This document shows positions 10,674 to 20,305 of a DNA stretch of 20,305 nt, piece after piece. Both the position numbers and the translations under genes were made by a program. How positions within the stretch are numbered: the first letter of the stretch is position 1; each line of letters opens with the position of its first letter. Below the pieces are notes generated by a model. The model saw only the letters and a list, made by a program, of their open reading frames with translations. It did not search any database and had not been told where the DNA came from. The stretch is from Setaria digitata (taxonomy: Eukaryota > Nematoda > Chromadorea > Rhabditida > Setariidae), in contig RCAB01000774.1 of the NCBI GenBank assembly GCA_003640385.1, positions 1 through 20,305 of the forward strand. The letters run 5' to 3'.

Positions 10674-12822
10674 GTTCGTTCTCGTTTCGTTTCACTTTAC
10701 TTTTCGTTTATCTCGACGATTATTTTTATCATCAATCAGTCAGTTTACATCACTTTGACTCATCTCTAATTCAGTCCGTTTCACTTTCGTTAATCACAGT
10801 CAAGTTTCATCCTATGGTTTTTTTGGTGCTACTGCAAAATTTTTAATTAATGGACTTTTTTCCAAATTCCATAATAAAATCCATTAGCATTTAGTCATTC
10901 ATTTTTTTTTTTTTTATTTACGATTCTAGTTTTGCTTTTAGATTTTATTCCTGTCCAAAATCTGGACTGTTTTTGAAATTCCAAAATCGCTTAAATTCTA
11001 TAACCTTTATTATCAAATTTTGAAGTTTTTCAAATCGGGTTTTAAAATTTGTGAAAAAATTTTTTTCTTGACTTGATATATAATAATAACAATAATGATA
11101 CTAGTATTTTTCATCCATCTATTTTTTTTTTTTTGCATCATTTTCAAACAGCTGTTTGCCAATAAATTTAATTCAAAATAAATTATACTTGAAAATTTTA
11201 AATCAAATTTTAATGTGTTTTGAATCTATTTTCTCAATTAATAATGTACTTAAATATATCATTATCTTTTTTTTTTTTACTTTGAAATCTCTTTATTATG
11301 ATCAAATTTCATTGTAATACCTGTTGTTGACATGACGTCACGTAAGAATTTCCGTCACTCGAGAAGAAGAACGTTTTCAGTATAAGCCATTTTCATTTAG
11401 TTCTTTGTTGATAAATTTCCAATTTCATTTGCATTTATATAATTGGTATCAAAATTTTACTGTATTATCCGTAAATAGCAGCAGTCTCTCGTCAAATTTT
11501 GATGCAATAATGAATTCTATTTTCATTTCTCGAATTCCTTCTTCTTTAATTATCTGAGTTTATTTTAATGAATATTAAGCTTAGATGAAGTACTTATGGC
11601 ACATTTTGCAATACTAATAATTTCAATATGGGTAAAATATTTTTGAATAGATTAAATTTTCAGAGCATTTTACTTTTCTCCCGTCATATATTACAGCTGT
11701 TACTTTTACTGCTAATCGCCAAAGCATTACTTTATTTAGTCTTTCAAATTTATACTCATTTTCTTGCCTTTTTTTCTCTTTGTAATTTTAAGCGAATTTT
11801 AAGCGAAGTTTTTAAAATGCTTATTTGGCAACATTATTTGATAAGTTTGCTTACACAATTTTAATCTAATAAGCAAATACACCTGTGGCTTAATTTATTT
11901 GCATTATCCGTTTCATTTGTTCAACTTCCTCCTTTACCGATGGCACTAATAACAATGCTTAAGTCTAAAATACGCACAACTTTCCTATGCAATAACTTTA
12001 ACTTTAAACAATGTTAAAATCTTACTTTAATTAAATTTACTAATAGGTCAAACTATTATTCCATTCTAATCAGTTATTTTCTTATTTTTCCGCACATCAC
12101 AATATATCTTTTACACATACTCAGAAACAGTATTTTCATTTTACTAATTTAAATATTGTAAATTTAGATCCTTTATTTTAGAGTGCCAAAATATTGAAAT
12201 TGAGCCCATTTTTTTTTTTATTTATTTTCCATCTTAATTTAATTTCATTGATTCAGCTATTCTGACAATTCACAATCTATATATATATATATATTACTCA
12301 AATTTTCTCTGCCATTTCTTACTTTCATACAAATCAACTTCGTTTTATTTTCTTCACTCATTTCTTCTTTAATTTATCGAAGTTATGCAAAACCTCAGCC
12401 TCACTCTCTAAGTGTTCAGTTATTGCCATCCTCTACCACGTTTATCATTGCTATCATTAAATTCCTCGTTTCTGTCTTGTTTTTCCTAACTCAAATATTT
12501 GTTGTTCATTGTTATTTTTTCAACAAAATTTTTTCCTCCAGTAAAATTTTAACTTATTTCTATCAAGAAGCAAGAAAAAAAGAAGGTGTATTTTAAATCA
12601 ACGACTTATAATTTCCATTTCTCTTTATTTCTATTTCGCTCAGCAAAATTTTTCAAAAAAAAAAAAATTATTTTCTCCATTAGAATTTCAGTTTCTTTTT
12701 TTTTTTTTTTTTTTTTTTTAAGACAATTCATTCTAACTAGTTTTATTTTTTAACAAATATTACACTTTAGCATTTTTTTTTTCTCCTTTTCCTTTTCCAA
12801 ACTTTGTTAATATATCTTATAG

Positions 12823-12891
12823 TATAAGTGTTATCGTACACCACCAAAACAAATTCAGTATTTCGGCTTAGTGCCCCATTGTCGTATTTAA
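12823..12891 (+). CDS. Candidate alternative terminal exon (weak)
   Basis: After an acceptor-like tatcttatag (AG at 12821-12822) the frame compatible with exon 9 reads 22 codons, beginning YKCYRTPPKQIQYFG and ending with TAA at 12889-12891. The stretch is less AT-rich than its surroundings, and an AATAAA lies 33 bases past the stop. If real, it would end the EVI5-like protein shortly after the TBC domain. The acceptor lacks the usual TTTCAG form and the match rests only on phase and composition, so chance is quite possible. Confidence 0.25.
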   Translation, partial: YKCYRTPPKQIQYFGLVPHCRI

Positions 12892-12924
12892 TGAGAAATT
12901 TGCTTTCCTGTTTTGAATATCCTG

Positions 12925-12930
12925 AATAAA
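12925..12930 (+). terminator. Possible polyadenylation signal AATAAA
   Basis: An exact AATAAA shortly after the stop of the candidate terminal exon. This hexamer is common in AT-rich sequence, so it carries weight only together with that exon. Confidence 0.2.
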
Positions 12931-14181
12931 AAGTTCTCCTTTCTACTCTACTCTATATTCCTACATTGTAACAAACAAGAAAATAAAAGAGGAGAAGAGT
13001 TTCCAGTTCCTTGGACGTTCAGCAAAATTTTAAAAAGGAAATAAAATTGAATAATATTTTTAGCAATTTTAATTGCACTATTTTTCTTTTCCTTTTTTTA
13101 CTACAGAATGCTGTCGCATGCCATATTAAATGTGATTGATTGCATAAATTGGAAAAAATTCTAATTTCATATATAATTTCTTTTTTTTTTTGATATAAAA
13201 TGACATTAAAATGAAAATTTATTCCAAATTTCTTATTAAAACTAAAAGGAAAAAAAAAGGAAGCAGAAAAATTTACTATATTGCTTTTTTTTTCATTTGT
13301 TCCTCTTTTGTGACAAGAAAAAGTAAAGGATTAAATATTTAGATTTTTTTTTTTCTTTGATAATAACACATATTTAAATATAAATTCGAAGTTTAAACCA
13401 TTTTTCTAAAGTAGCAAAACAAATTCTTCGATTTTTAACAGAAGACGAAAAAAAAAAAAGAAAATTATTAAATGCCATCGTCATTGTTATTTGTCATTGA
13501 ATGATTTTACTTTTAATTTTTTTTTAATTGTAATTTTTAATTCTTTTGCCAATTTTTAACAATAATTCGAGCATTTTTTTTAAAAGAAAAACAAAAATAA
13601 AGAAACAAAAAAAAAAATTAAGCCTATAATTTAGTCAATGACTTAACTAAATAGTTCATTCGCATCAGACTTCCAAAATTACTTAGTTCAAAACATATCT
13701 CGAGTCCTCGAATTTTTTTGATAAACGATTCAAATGTTTCGATAATTTAACAAAAATTTAATTTTTCATTCTTCTGAAAGTTAGTTTTGAACCATAAAAT
13801 TGTTGTTTTGAACTCCTCTGTTGAAATAAAAAAAAAAAAATAATTTAAAGATTTAATATATATTAGAAAAAAAAATTGGAAAAATTTTTCCACTTTTCAT
13901 TGCTATCATTCGTTTTTCGAAAGAGCAACAGAATTGAATTTCTCAATATTACTTACTTCAATTGTGGTTTTCTTCTTCCTCTCTTTGTTGTATTATTAAT
14001 TTTATGTCTTGATTTATTCCTCTTTACATTGTGACTAATAATAATTTCATTCTTCAAAATTAATTTTTTTTTTTTCAAAATCTCATGGTAATATTTTAAA
14101 CATAAATGAATCATATGTTAATAATTAACGATGAATGTCTGAAAAAGAAGAGCACACTGAAGAACGAAATAGTGGGTTCGC

Positions 14182-14254
14182 TATTTGTAAAGTCGTTTAA
14201 ATTCAATTTATTTAAAAACGGTAAATTCAATATTTGTAAGGTCATTTGATTTCA
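14182..14254. repeat. Imperfect direct repeat, 24 bp, offset 49 bp
   Basis: tatttgtaa[a/g]gtc[g/a]ttt-type copies at 14182-14205 and 14231-14254 with four mismatches. No function seen. Confidence 0.6.
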
Positions 14255-15585
14255 GATATGTTGGAAGTTCAATTTAGGTCATCTTGAAATCGTCATATTT
14301 CAACTGCCGTTGAAATAAGATCATCGTAATTGATCGCTTTATGTAATTTTTAGGTTCCATGTCGAATTTGATGCCGAAATTACAATTATTGCTACAAAAT
14401 TTGCTTAACAAAAAAAAGACGATTTTTTTTCTTTTAATTATTTTAATTTTTAGTTATTAATTGCTGAAATATGCTAAATTTTTTTTAACAGTCTATTTCA
14501 AATTCAGTTACATATGAAAATTTTATTATTGACTGATTAGTTTTCTTGTCTTTTTTTTTTTTTTTTGAATTTTAAGAATAAAATTTCGTCTTTTTTCATG
14601 GAGAATAGCAGAATTGAATGACTCGTTAAGATAAATATCAGATGCGAGCATAAGGAGTAATATATCTTAAATTTCATTATGTTAATTTCACTTTCGAAAT
14701 TGGGCAATATATTGATGAGATGCATTTTGTGGTTGTTCATTTCTATTGTAAAACAAATGATTACTTTCATTTTATTTGTTTAATTAAAAAAAAAAAAAAA
14801 AAAAGATGAATAAATAAATAAATAACAGCAATTATTATAGTTTTCAGTAATTTCAAATTTAATAGAAAACTTTTAGAAAATGTTATGGATCGGATTAGCT
14901 CAACACTTTTGTATGTTTAATCAAACGGAAAACCAATAGTAAATAAGCTTTTGATAATAATTTTAAATTTAACTGATAACCTATCGAAAATGAACAAATA
15001 TGATTTCCTTTGAAGAGGGAGTGAGATGGAGAAGGAGGAAAAAAAAAAACTGATGAAATTTAAGATCAGTTAAATCAATTTTTTTTCTTTTCTTTTCTTT
15101 TCTTTTAATTCCATCATTTTAGTTTAATATTTAGAAGCTTTTTTTCTCGCTTCATCTTTTATTTAAAACGATAGTTAATATTTGAATAGCTTTTATATTA
15201 AAACCAAAAAGAGTATTTCTTTTTTCTTTTTCTTTCTTACAACATTAACATAATATAATATTATCTTCTATGCTATAAAGTTAGTGTAGCAAAGAAATTA
15301 CATCAATGAAAATATTTAATGAGGCATAATGCTCTCCAATGGCACTATCGATTCATTTCATTTATTCTTTAAAAGAATTTTTAAAAATTTCACTTTTTCT
15401 TTTTCTTTTTTTATTTCATTTGATATCATAATCTGACATGAAGTTTTATCAAATTATTTAAACTAAACATTCCGTCAAATATCCAAGTAGAAGTGCCTAC
15501 ATTTACACTTACTTCTCTGTCCTTGACAGAGTCATATTGTCCTCATTCGCTCTTCTCGTCCAATCGTTACATTTTTAAGCTACAA

Positions 15586-15877
15586 TTTATAACTTCCTAA
15601 ACGTTTTCTTTCTTAATTTATTTATTTCTTGTTGTTATTGTCATTGCTGTTGCTGCTATTGTACTGTTATTTATGCTATTTATATGTCTCCCTAAATGTT
15701 CTCTTCATTTCCTAATTAATTAATTAGTTTATTTTTTGCTCTTATTGTTGTGGTTCTTGCTTTTACTGCTATTGTTCTCATTTTCGTTGCTGTTGCCTTT
15801 ATTGTTTCCACTTTTTATAACTTCCTAAACATTTTTCTATTGCCATTGTTGTCTTTTCCTGTTGTTATTGTTGCTGC
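15586..15877. repeat. Degenerate compound repeat with TTG/CTG/ATT triplets
   Basis: The 17-bp word tttataacttcctaaac occurs at 15586-15602 and again at 15814-15830, with a diverged relative around 15679-15697. Each is followed by a block of ttg/att/gct triplets (for example gttgttattg and tgctgttgctgc). It looks like an old multi-step duplication of a unit containing a trinucleotide microsatellite. On the minus strand it is CAA/CAG-rich but stop codons interrupt it. Confidence 0.7.
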
Positions 15878-16629
15878 AAGTATGTTTATTTTTATTAAAA
15901 TTTAAAGATTAGAATTTTGCAAATTTTCAATAAAATTTACTTAAATTTTAAAAGCATTTAAATTTTAATACTTTGCTTATTGTAGAAGTGAGCAAACAAT
16001 GTGTGATAATTAATTGCCGCGTTGTAGAAATGCTTATTTGTTTATAAAAAATCCAAATATCGGAGACTCAAATCAAAAACGGTTGTTTAATAATTAAAAA
16101 GAATTCGAATATCGAAATTTATTACATAGGATACAACTTACATTTATGTTTTAAAATTATTGCATTTATTGCAATATTTCATTTGTTATAAAATTAAACG
16201 ATTAATTCGCTTTGTTTAACAATTATCACCAACAGTTGCGAGATTTTTGCTAATTTGTGTTCTGTAATTAATTTCGAATATTTGCCAATATGATTCGCAT
16301 AAAAAAAAAAAAAAAAGATTGGAACTATTTTTCAGGAAATAGTCACCACATAGTCTAAAATGTCTTACAGGTAGCTATATTCTAAATTAACAAATCTATC
16401 AATATGAACAAAAAGAAAATGCGCTTTCTTATAAATTAAAATGCAACAGAGGAAGTAAAAATATTGGAAGATTCTAAAAAAGAAATGATTTTTTGTAAAG
16501 TATTTTTTTTTTTCTTTTAAATTTCTTTCAATAAAATTATAATAATACCTCTCTCAAAAAAACAATAAATAAATAGTTGAATAATTTCTAAGCAATTGCT
16601 TTTTCCTGAAAATGTTTCCTTTTTTTTTT

Positions 16630-16852
16630 TTTTAAGTAAAAAAAAAATGAACTCAACGAAATATTCAAATATCATTTTCTTTTTGTTTGATTGGTTGGTA
16701 TTAGTTTAGTTTTTGATATATTTATAGTTTTCTTTTCGCTNTTTTAAGTGAAAAAAAAATGAACTCAACGAAATATTCAAATATCATTTTCTTTTTGTTT
16801 GATTGGTTGGTATTAGTTTAGTTTTTGATATATTTATAGTTTTCTTTTCGCT
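16630..16852. repeat. 111-bp duplication flanking an N (assembly join)
   Basis: Copies 16630-16740 and 16742-16852 are identical except for one a/g difference in the A-run, separated only by the N at 16741. Same signature as the join at 5443. Confidence 0.92.
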
Positions 16853-17948
16853 GTCATTTCCCGTTTTTTTTTTTTGTTTTTTTTGTTTTTTTTTTTTTTG
16901 AAAAAATTTTTGAAAATAAATTGGTCCACCCTTTTTGACAATTCTTTTTCTTCTACTCCTTTTTTTTCGCATTCCATTTTAGCCAACAATTTCCGTCATC
17001 CTTCATTTCTTTCATAGCTAAAGCGATACTTCCATTTCCCTTCCTTTTTTTTTTGATATTGTTTTTTTAATTTATTAAGTATTTCGATTAAGTATTTCTT
17101 AATACTAGTATATTTATGATAATGATTGAGAAATAGATTAATATATTTTTCTGTTTTTCTGAAGATCGTTACAAGACAATTCGAAATATTGTTAAAATTA
17201 AAATTCTCACTGGATAAATTACCCCAACAAATTTCTTTCATTATTTGAGAATTACTTGTGCTCTATGAAAGAATTCTATTCGTAAGCGTCACCAAAGGTA
17301 CTTTCTCTTGACATTGCTATAATAATTACCCGAGGAATTCATCATATTACCCGAAAAACTCATCATCACATTACCTATCTGATTAGGGGATAGTGAAAAA
17401 AATGAGGAAAAGAAAGAAATTACCGATTGTATATAAATCTTATTCATTCACTTAATCAGTCGTCTTATCATTATCACAGCGATAGGTTCTTCACCAATCC
17501 TCACATATATTCCCTGCTATTATTCCAAATTTTAATCCTTCTCCTTATTTCATAAATTTTATTTAATTAAAATCCTTCACACCTCTTATCATTCCTTTTT
17601 TTGTATTTTCTCATTAACAGTTATTCACCTTCCTCTTCTTTTATAAACTCTTTCACATTTTTCTCTCTCTCCTCTTTTTTACAGAATTTTTTTTCATTTT
17701 ATTTTCGATAAAATAGCAAAAAGCGTTAGTTAGTTGTAACAAAATGTCTATGATAAATCACCGTGATACACAGGAACTCCCGGGGGAGAGGAAGGGAATG
17801 GAACGGAATGATTAACAGATGAGTCAGTCAATCAATCAATCAATTGATTTGATCACTGAAATGAGATTCACTACAAATGATTGTGTATATGTGAAGGTTT
17901 GCGTCGATCTTAAATGTTTTAATGAATATGTCCACCCTTTCAACAACA

Positions 17949-18116
17949 TTATCAGCCGGTTTTCACCCCTTTATCAGTTATCACACAATTTTACTTATCA
18001 GCCATATTCTGAGCAATATTTTTATCAGCCACATTCTGAGTAATATTTTTAAATTATCATCTTCCTTTATTCAATCATTTAATTATCATTCATTTACATT
18101 CAATCGATCATTATCA
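17949..18116. promoter_or_regulatory. Cluster of eight TTATCA (TGATAA) GATA-type sites, all one orientation
   Basis: Exact TTATCA at 17949, 17971, 17978, 17995, 18022, 18054, 18083 and 18111, four followed by G. More in the same orientation lie at 17465, 17471 and 17586 upstream and 18857, 18987, 18994 and 19066 downstream. TGATAA is the known core bound by endodermal GATA factors such as ELT-2 in Caenorhabditis. A regulatory role here is inference; two of the sites come from a tandem duplication. Confidence 0.4.
17995..18048. repeat. 27-bp tandem duplication, two copies
   Basis: Copies 17995-18021 and 18022-18048 begin ttatcagcca/ttatcagccac and differ at two bases. The unit is a multiple of three and keeps an open frame (YQPYSEQYF then YQPHSE and stop), but the surrounding ORF (17819-18043) shows no family resemblance. 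Confidence 0.9.
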
Positions 18117-18927
18117 CAATTAATTTTTTTTTTTTTTTTTTTTTTTTCCTTTTGAATGAAATTTGCGAAAATCCTTTTCTTCTCATGTAATTTTATATAT
18201 TTTTTTGAAATAAATTTTCGGAATTTCCATAATTTCTGGGATAATTATACCATAAATTTGGCAAGAATTTTCCCACTTATAAATGCATAAATTTTACTAA
18301 CAATCAGAAATTTCTTTCCGTAATTTTCTTGTGTAATTTTGTCAAAAAATTTTTTTTCTTGCATAATTATCTGTGGCAAAATTTCAATTTTTAAACTTAT
18401 ACAATTTTTTCATATTTTTTTTTAATTAGTATATTTCACTCTCACTCTCATTCAATTATATGATATTCACCAAATGGTTTTTTTTCTTTCTTTTTTTTAA
18501 CAGTTGTTTTCACTTTTTTTCGTCCTATTTATTTATTATACTTTTCTGTCATTGTTTTTCCAAAAATTACTTTGTAAATTCTGACCTCGTAGTTTTATTG
18601 TATTTGTAGGAAAAAAGAAAAAAAAAGTTAGAAATAATGCTATTCAAAAAGGTCCACTTTCTGTTCTTGTTTGTCATATTTTTAATCATATATTTGCAAA
18701 CTATTAGGAGAACCGGATTGGAACCGGACCCGAGATTACCTTTACTCTTTCTTTGGTTCATGTGCTTGTTACCGCACAGAAAAATACATTTAAAAAAAAA
18801 AAAGAAGAAGAAAAATGAAATAAAATATAACTTACAGAACACAACCAATCATTTGTTTATCATTTCTCATTTCTGCTAAAGTTGTTACTGCAATTAAAAT
18901 CGATTTATTACTATTCAGTCTCGAGCA

Positions 18928-19350
18928 GTGCCATTGCGTCCAATTCTCGAGGAATTTCATTCCTATCAATCGTATCTTCTGGCATATTATCACTTATCAA
19001 ATTTATCCTTAACAAATATATATGTATATCATTCAGATTATTTTATTGGTTCATCTTCTGGCATATTATCACTTATCGGATTTATTCTTACAAATATATA
19101 TATATATATATTACTTACAAAGTTTTTAAGAGCAGAAAAAAAGAAAAGAAATCCAAAAAAATTTCCAATAATTTTACGCATTTTAATTTCTCTTAATATT
19201 TCGAATTTCACATCTTTTTTCATCTTCTTTTTTCGCACTCTTACAATTTGCGCAATTTTTGAAGTTGAATTGAATTTAAATTTCACCTTGAAAAATTCTT
19301 GTAAAAAGTCAAATTTAAATCGAAATATTTCTATTTTAGAGTGGCATTGA
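18928..19350 (+). other. Longest open frame in the window (140 codons), function unknown
   Basis: ATG at 18928 to stop after 19350. An acceptor-like ctattcag lies just before, ending at 18919, and the frame is open through it. The predicted protein is hydrophobic and aromatic in its first half, with Ile/Tyr runs coming from a TA microsatellite, and Lys-rich in the middle. Part of its length comes from an internal duplication. All three + frames are open for some distance and a 112-codon antisense frame overlaps, which suggests low stop density rather than coding selection. I do not call it a gene. Confidence 0.2.
18974..19098. repeat. Direct duplication of about 45 bp, offset 79 bp
   Basis: A 25-bp identical core beginning atcttctggcatattatc occurs at 18974 and 19053. 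The similarity continues through cttatc[aa/gg]atttat to acaaatata with a few changes and one missing base. Each copy carries TTATCA sites. Confidence 0.8.
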
Positions 19351-19684
19351 GGTAGTAGGAAAATGCCAATGAGCATTTAACAGAAAAAAAAATTCCCATT
19401 AAAAATCAAATTTTAGGAAGCTCTTTTAAAGAATTCGATCATTGCAGTATAATATATCTATTGCTGTCTTATTTAAACGATTTAAAAAAAAGTTATTAAT
19501 CATTTATTATCTGTTTTTTTTGCTCCATTTTCAGGTATTACTTTTTTTTTGTTCAGTTTACTAGGTTTAAATAGATAATTCAAATCCATACGTCGAAGTT
19601 TTAGCGTATTTTCAATAAATTTAGCTTTTATTTATTCAAATATCCTTCCTTCCAGTCAAATCCATTAAGTTTCACCATCTTTTT

Positions 19685-19814
19685 AAATTTTTTTTTCAAA
19701 TTCTTCTGATATTTAATGCTTGCAATAATTCCTTAGCATATNACCTTTTTTTTTATAAATTTTTTTTTTCAAATTCTTCTGATATTTAATGCTTGCAATA
19801 ATTCCTTAGCATAT
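19685..19814. repeat. 57/58-bp duplication flanking an N (assembly join)
   Basis: Copies 19685-19741 and 19757-19814 match except for one T in a poly-T run. The N is at 19742, followed by a short T-rich filler before copy 2. Same signature as the other two joins. Confidence 0.9.
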
Positions 19815-19998
19815 AGTTAATCTAATTTCGTTTTTCTTTCTGACCCAAAAACTTTTCATCTCTTTTAATAAGTCTCGAAATTGTATTAATTGATGTAGTT
19901 GGGATTATTTTATGCAAATACTATTTCGTAAAATTTCTGCCTATTCAATTTTTTTTAATTACTTATTGAAATTAACAACTGTCAGTAAAGAAACAGTA

Positions 19999-20049
19999 AT
20001 GGTTTATCGACAACGTAAAGTATGGCAAAAGTTTCAATGGACAAAAAAG
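19999..20049 (+). CDS. Candidate first coding exon of an unknown gene (weak)
   Basis: After a good acceptor-like aactgtcag (AG at 19984-19985) there are 13 bases, then ATG and 17 codons (MVYRQRKVWQKFQWTKK) up to AAG|GTTTGT. The segment is basic and aromatic and less AT-rich than its surroundings. In nematodes an acceptor just before an ATG can be a trans-splice site, so this could be the 5' exon of a gene running out of the window. It could also be internal, since the frame is open upstream of the ATG to the acceptor. Its phase does not fit the EVI5 exon 9. No homology recognised. Confidence 0.2.
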
Positions 20050-20305
20050 GTTTGTTTTTCCTCAACCTTTTACGAAGTTTCAAAAGAGAGAAAGCAAAAT
20101 TTTGTTCCTATCATTTCTATTTGTTGTATGTTCTCATTTCATTTATTTGTTTGAATTAAATTATTATTTTTCATCTGAAAAATGAAAGAGAAAAAAAAAC
20201 GATCCCATGCTTTTTAATAGAAATTTCCTTTCTCTAATCATTAAAATTTACCATTTAAAATTGTGTATGACCCATAAAAATAGCTTCGCAATTAAAAAAA
20301 AAAAA

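Larger units (their letters stand above)
10674..20305. other. 9.6-kb region without a secure gene
   Basis: AT-rich, with T-runs of 24 bases at 12696-12719 and 18124-18147, short TA runs at 12278-12294 and 19094-19111, and two assembly joins. I searched both strands for exons continuing the EVI5 coiled coil and for other gene families and found none that is convincing. It may be one very long intron, an intergenic region, or sequence wrongly placed next to the gene. Confidence 0.65.

Noticed and set aside
11628..11864. Hydrophobic 78-codon ORF
   Set aside because: T-rich DNA gives Leu/Phe-rich translations on the + strand; no other evidence of coding.
13107..13139. Short frame after ctacag reading NAVACHIKCD then stop, in phase with exon 9
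   Set aside because: Only ten codons; such acceptor-plus-short-frame matches are frequent in 9 kb.
15488..15580. Minus-strand segment ending at a perfect-looking GTAAGTG donor
   Set aside because: The frame is closed by a stop about 20 codons upstream with no acceptor between, and no similarity is recognised.
16784..16972. Minus-strand Lys/Arg-rich ORF
   Set aside because: It reads through poly-T tracts and the duplicated assembly join.
17745..17816. Small ORF MSMINHRDTQELPGERKGM... in a GC-richer patch with a good start context
   Set aside because: Only 23 codons, no homology, no promoter or splice evidence. The cccggggg patch is unusual but too short to call.
17819..18043. 74-codon ORF with a YQPYSEQYF/YQPHSE repeat
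   Set aside because: The repeat is explained by a 27-bp DNA duplication; no start context, homology or continuation supports a protein.

Overview
The window is eukaryotic, AT-rich (about 70% by eye) and full of poly-T and poly-A runs. Its only confidently recognisable gene has short exons, GT-AG introns and compact TTTTAG/TTTCAG-like acceptors. This style fits a nematode, most likely a filarial/spirurid worm. The species cannot be read from the window.

The gene is on the + strand. Nine exons between 3677 and 10673 keep phase throughout and join into 402 codons of an EVI5-type TBC-domain Rab GTPase-activating protein. They cover a Ser/Gly-rich N-terminal linker, a complete TBC domain with both catalytic fingers (IxxDxxRT and YxQ) and the first turn of the C-terminal coiled coil. 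Neither end of the gene is seen. Exon 1 has no in-frame start before its acceptor. The long coiled coil expected after exon 9 was not found in the remaining 9.6 kb.

Layout: 1-3676 holds no recognisable coding sequence and is either upstream sequence or a 5' intron. It carries a decayed GTT-rich tract, a 52-bp palindrome and a 27-unit GA microsatellite. 3677-10673 is the gene, with introns of 74 to 1512 bp. 10674-20305 has no secure gene. It contains homopolymers, a degenerate TTG-rich repeat near 15.6-15.9 kb, a dense one-orientation cluster of TTATCA (TGATAA on the other strand) near 18.0 kb, a few weak candidate exons, and the longest open frame of the window (18928-19350).

Three single N characters (5443, 16741, 19742) each sit between near-identical flanks of about 58-111 bp. 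They look like contig ends joined without merging their overlap, so these duplications are probably artefacts. The first join lies inside intron 2 and has consistent exons on both sides. The other two lie in the part where the 3' half of the gene should be. I see no convincing new multi-gene system. The most interesting items are the GATA-like cluster, the possible alternative 3' ends of the EVI5 gene and its missing coiled coil.
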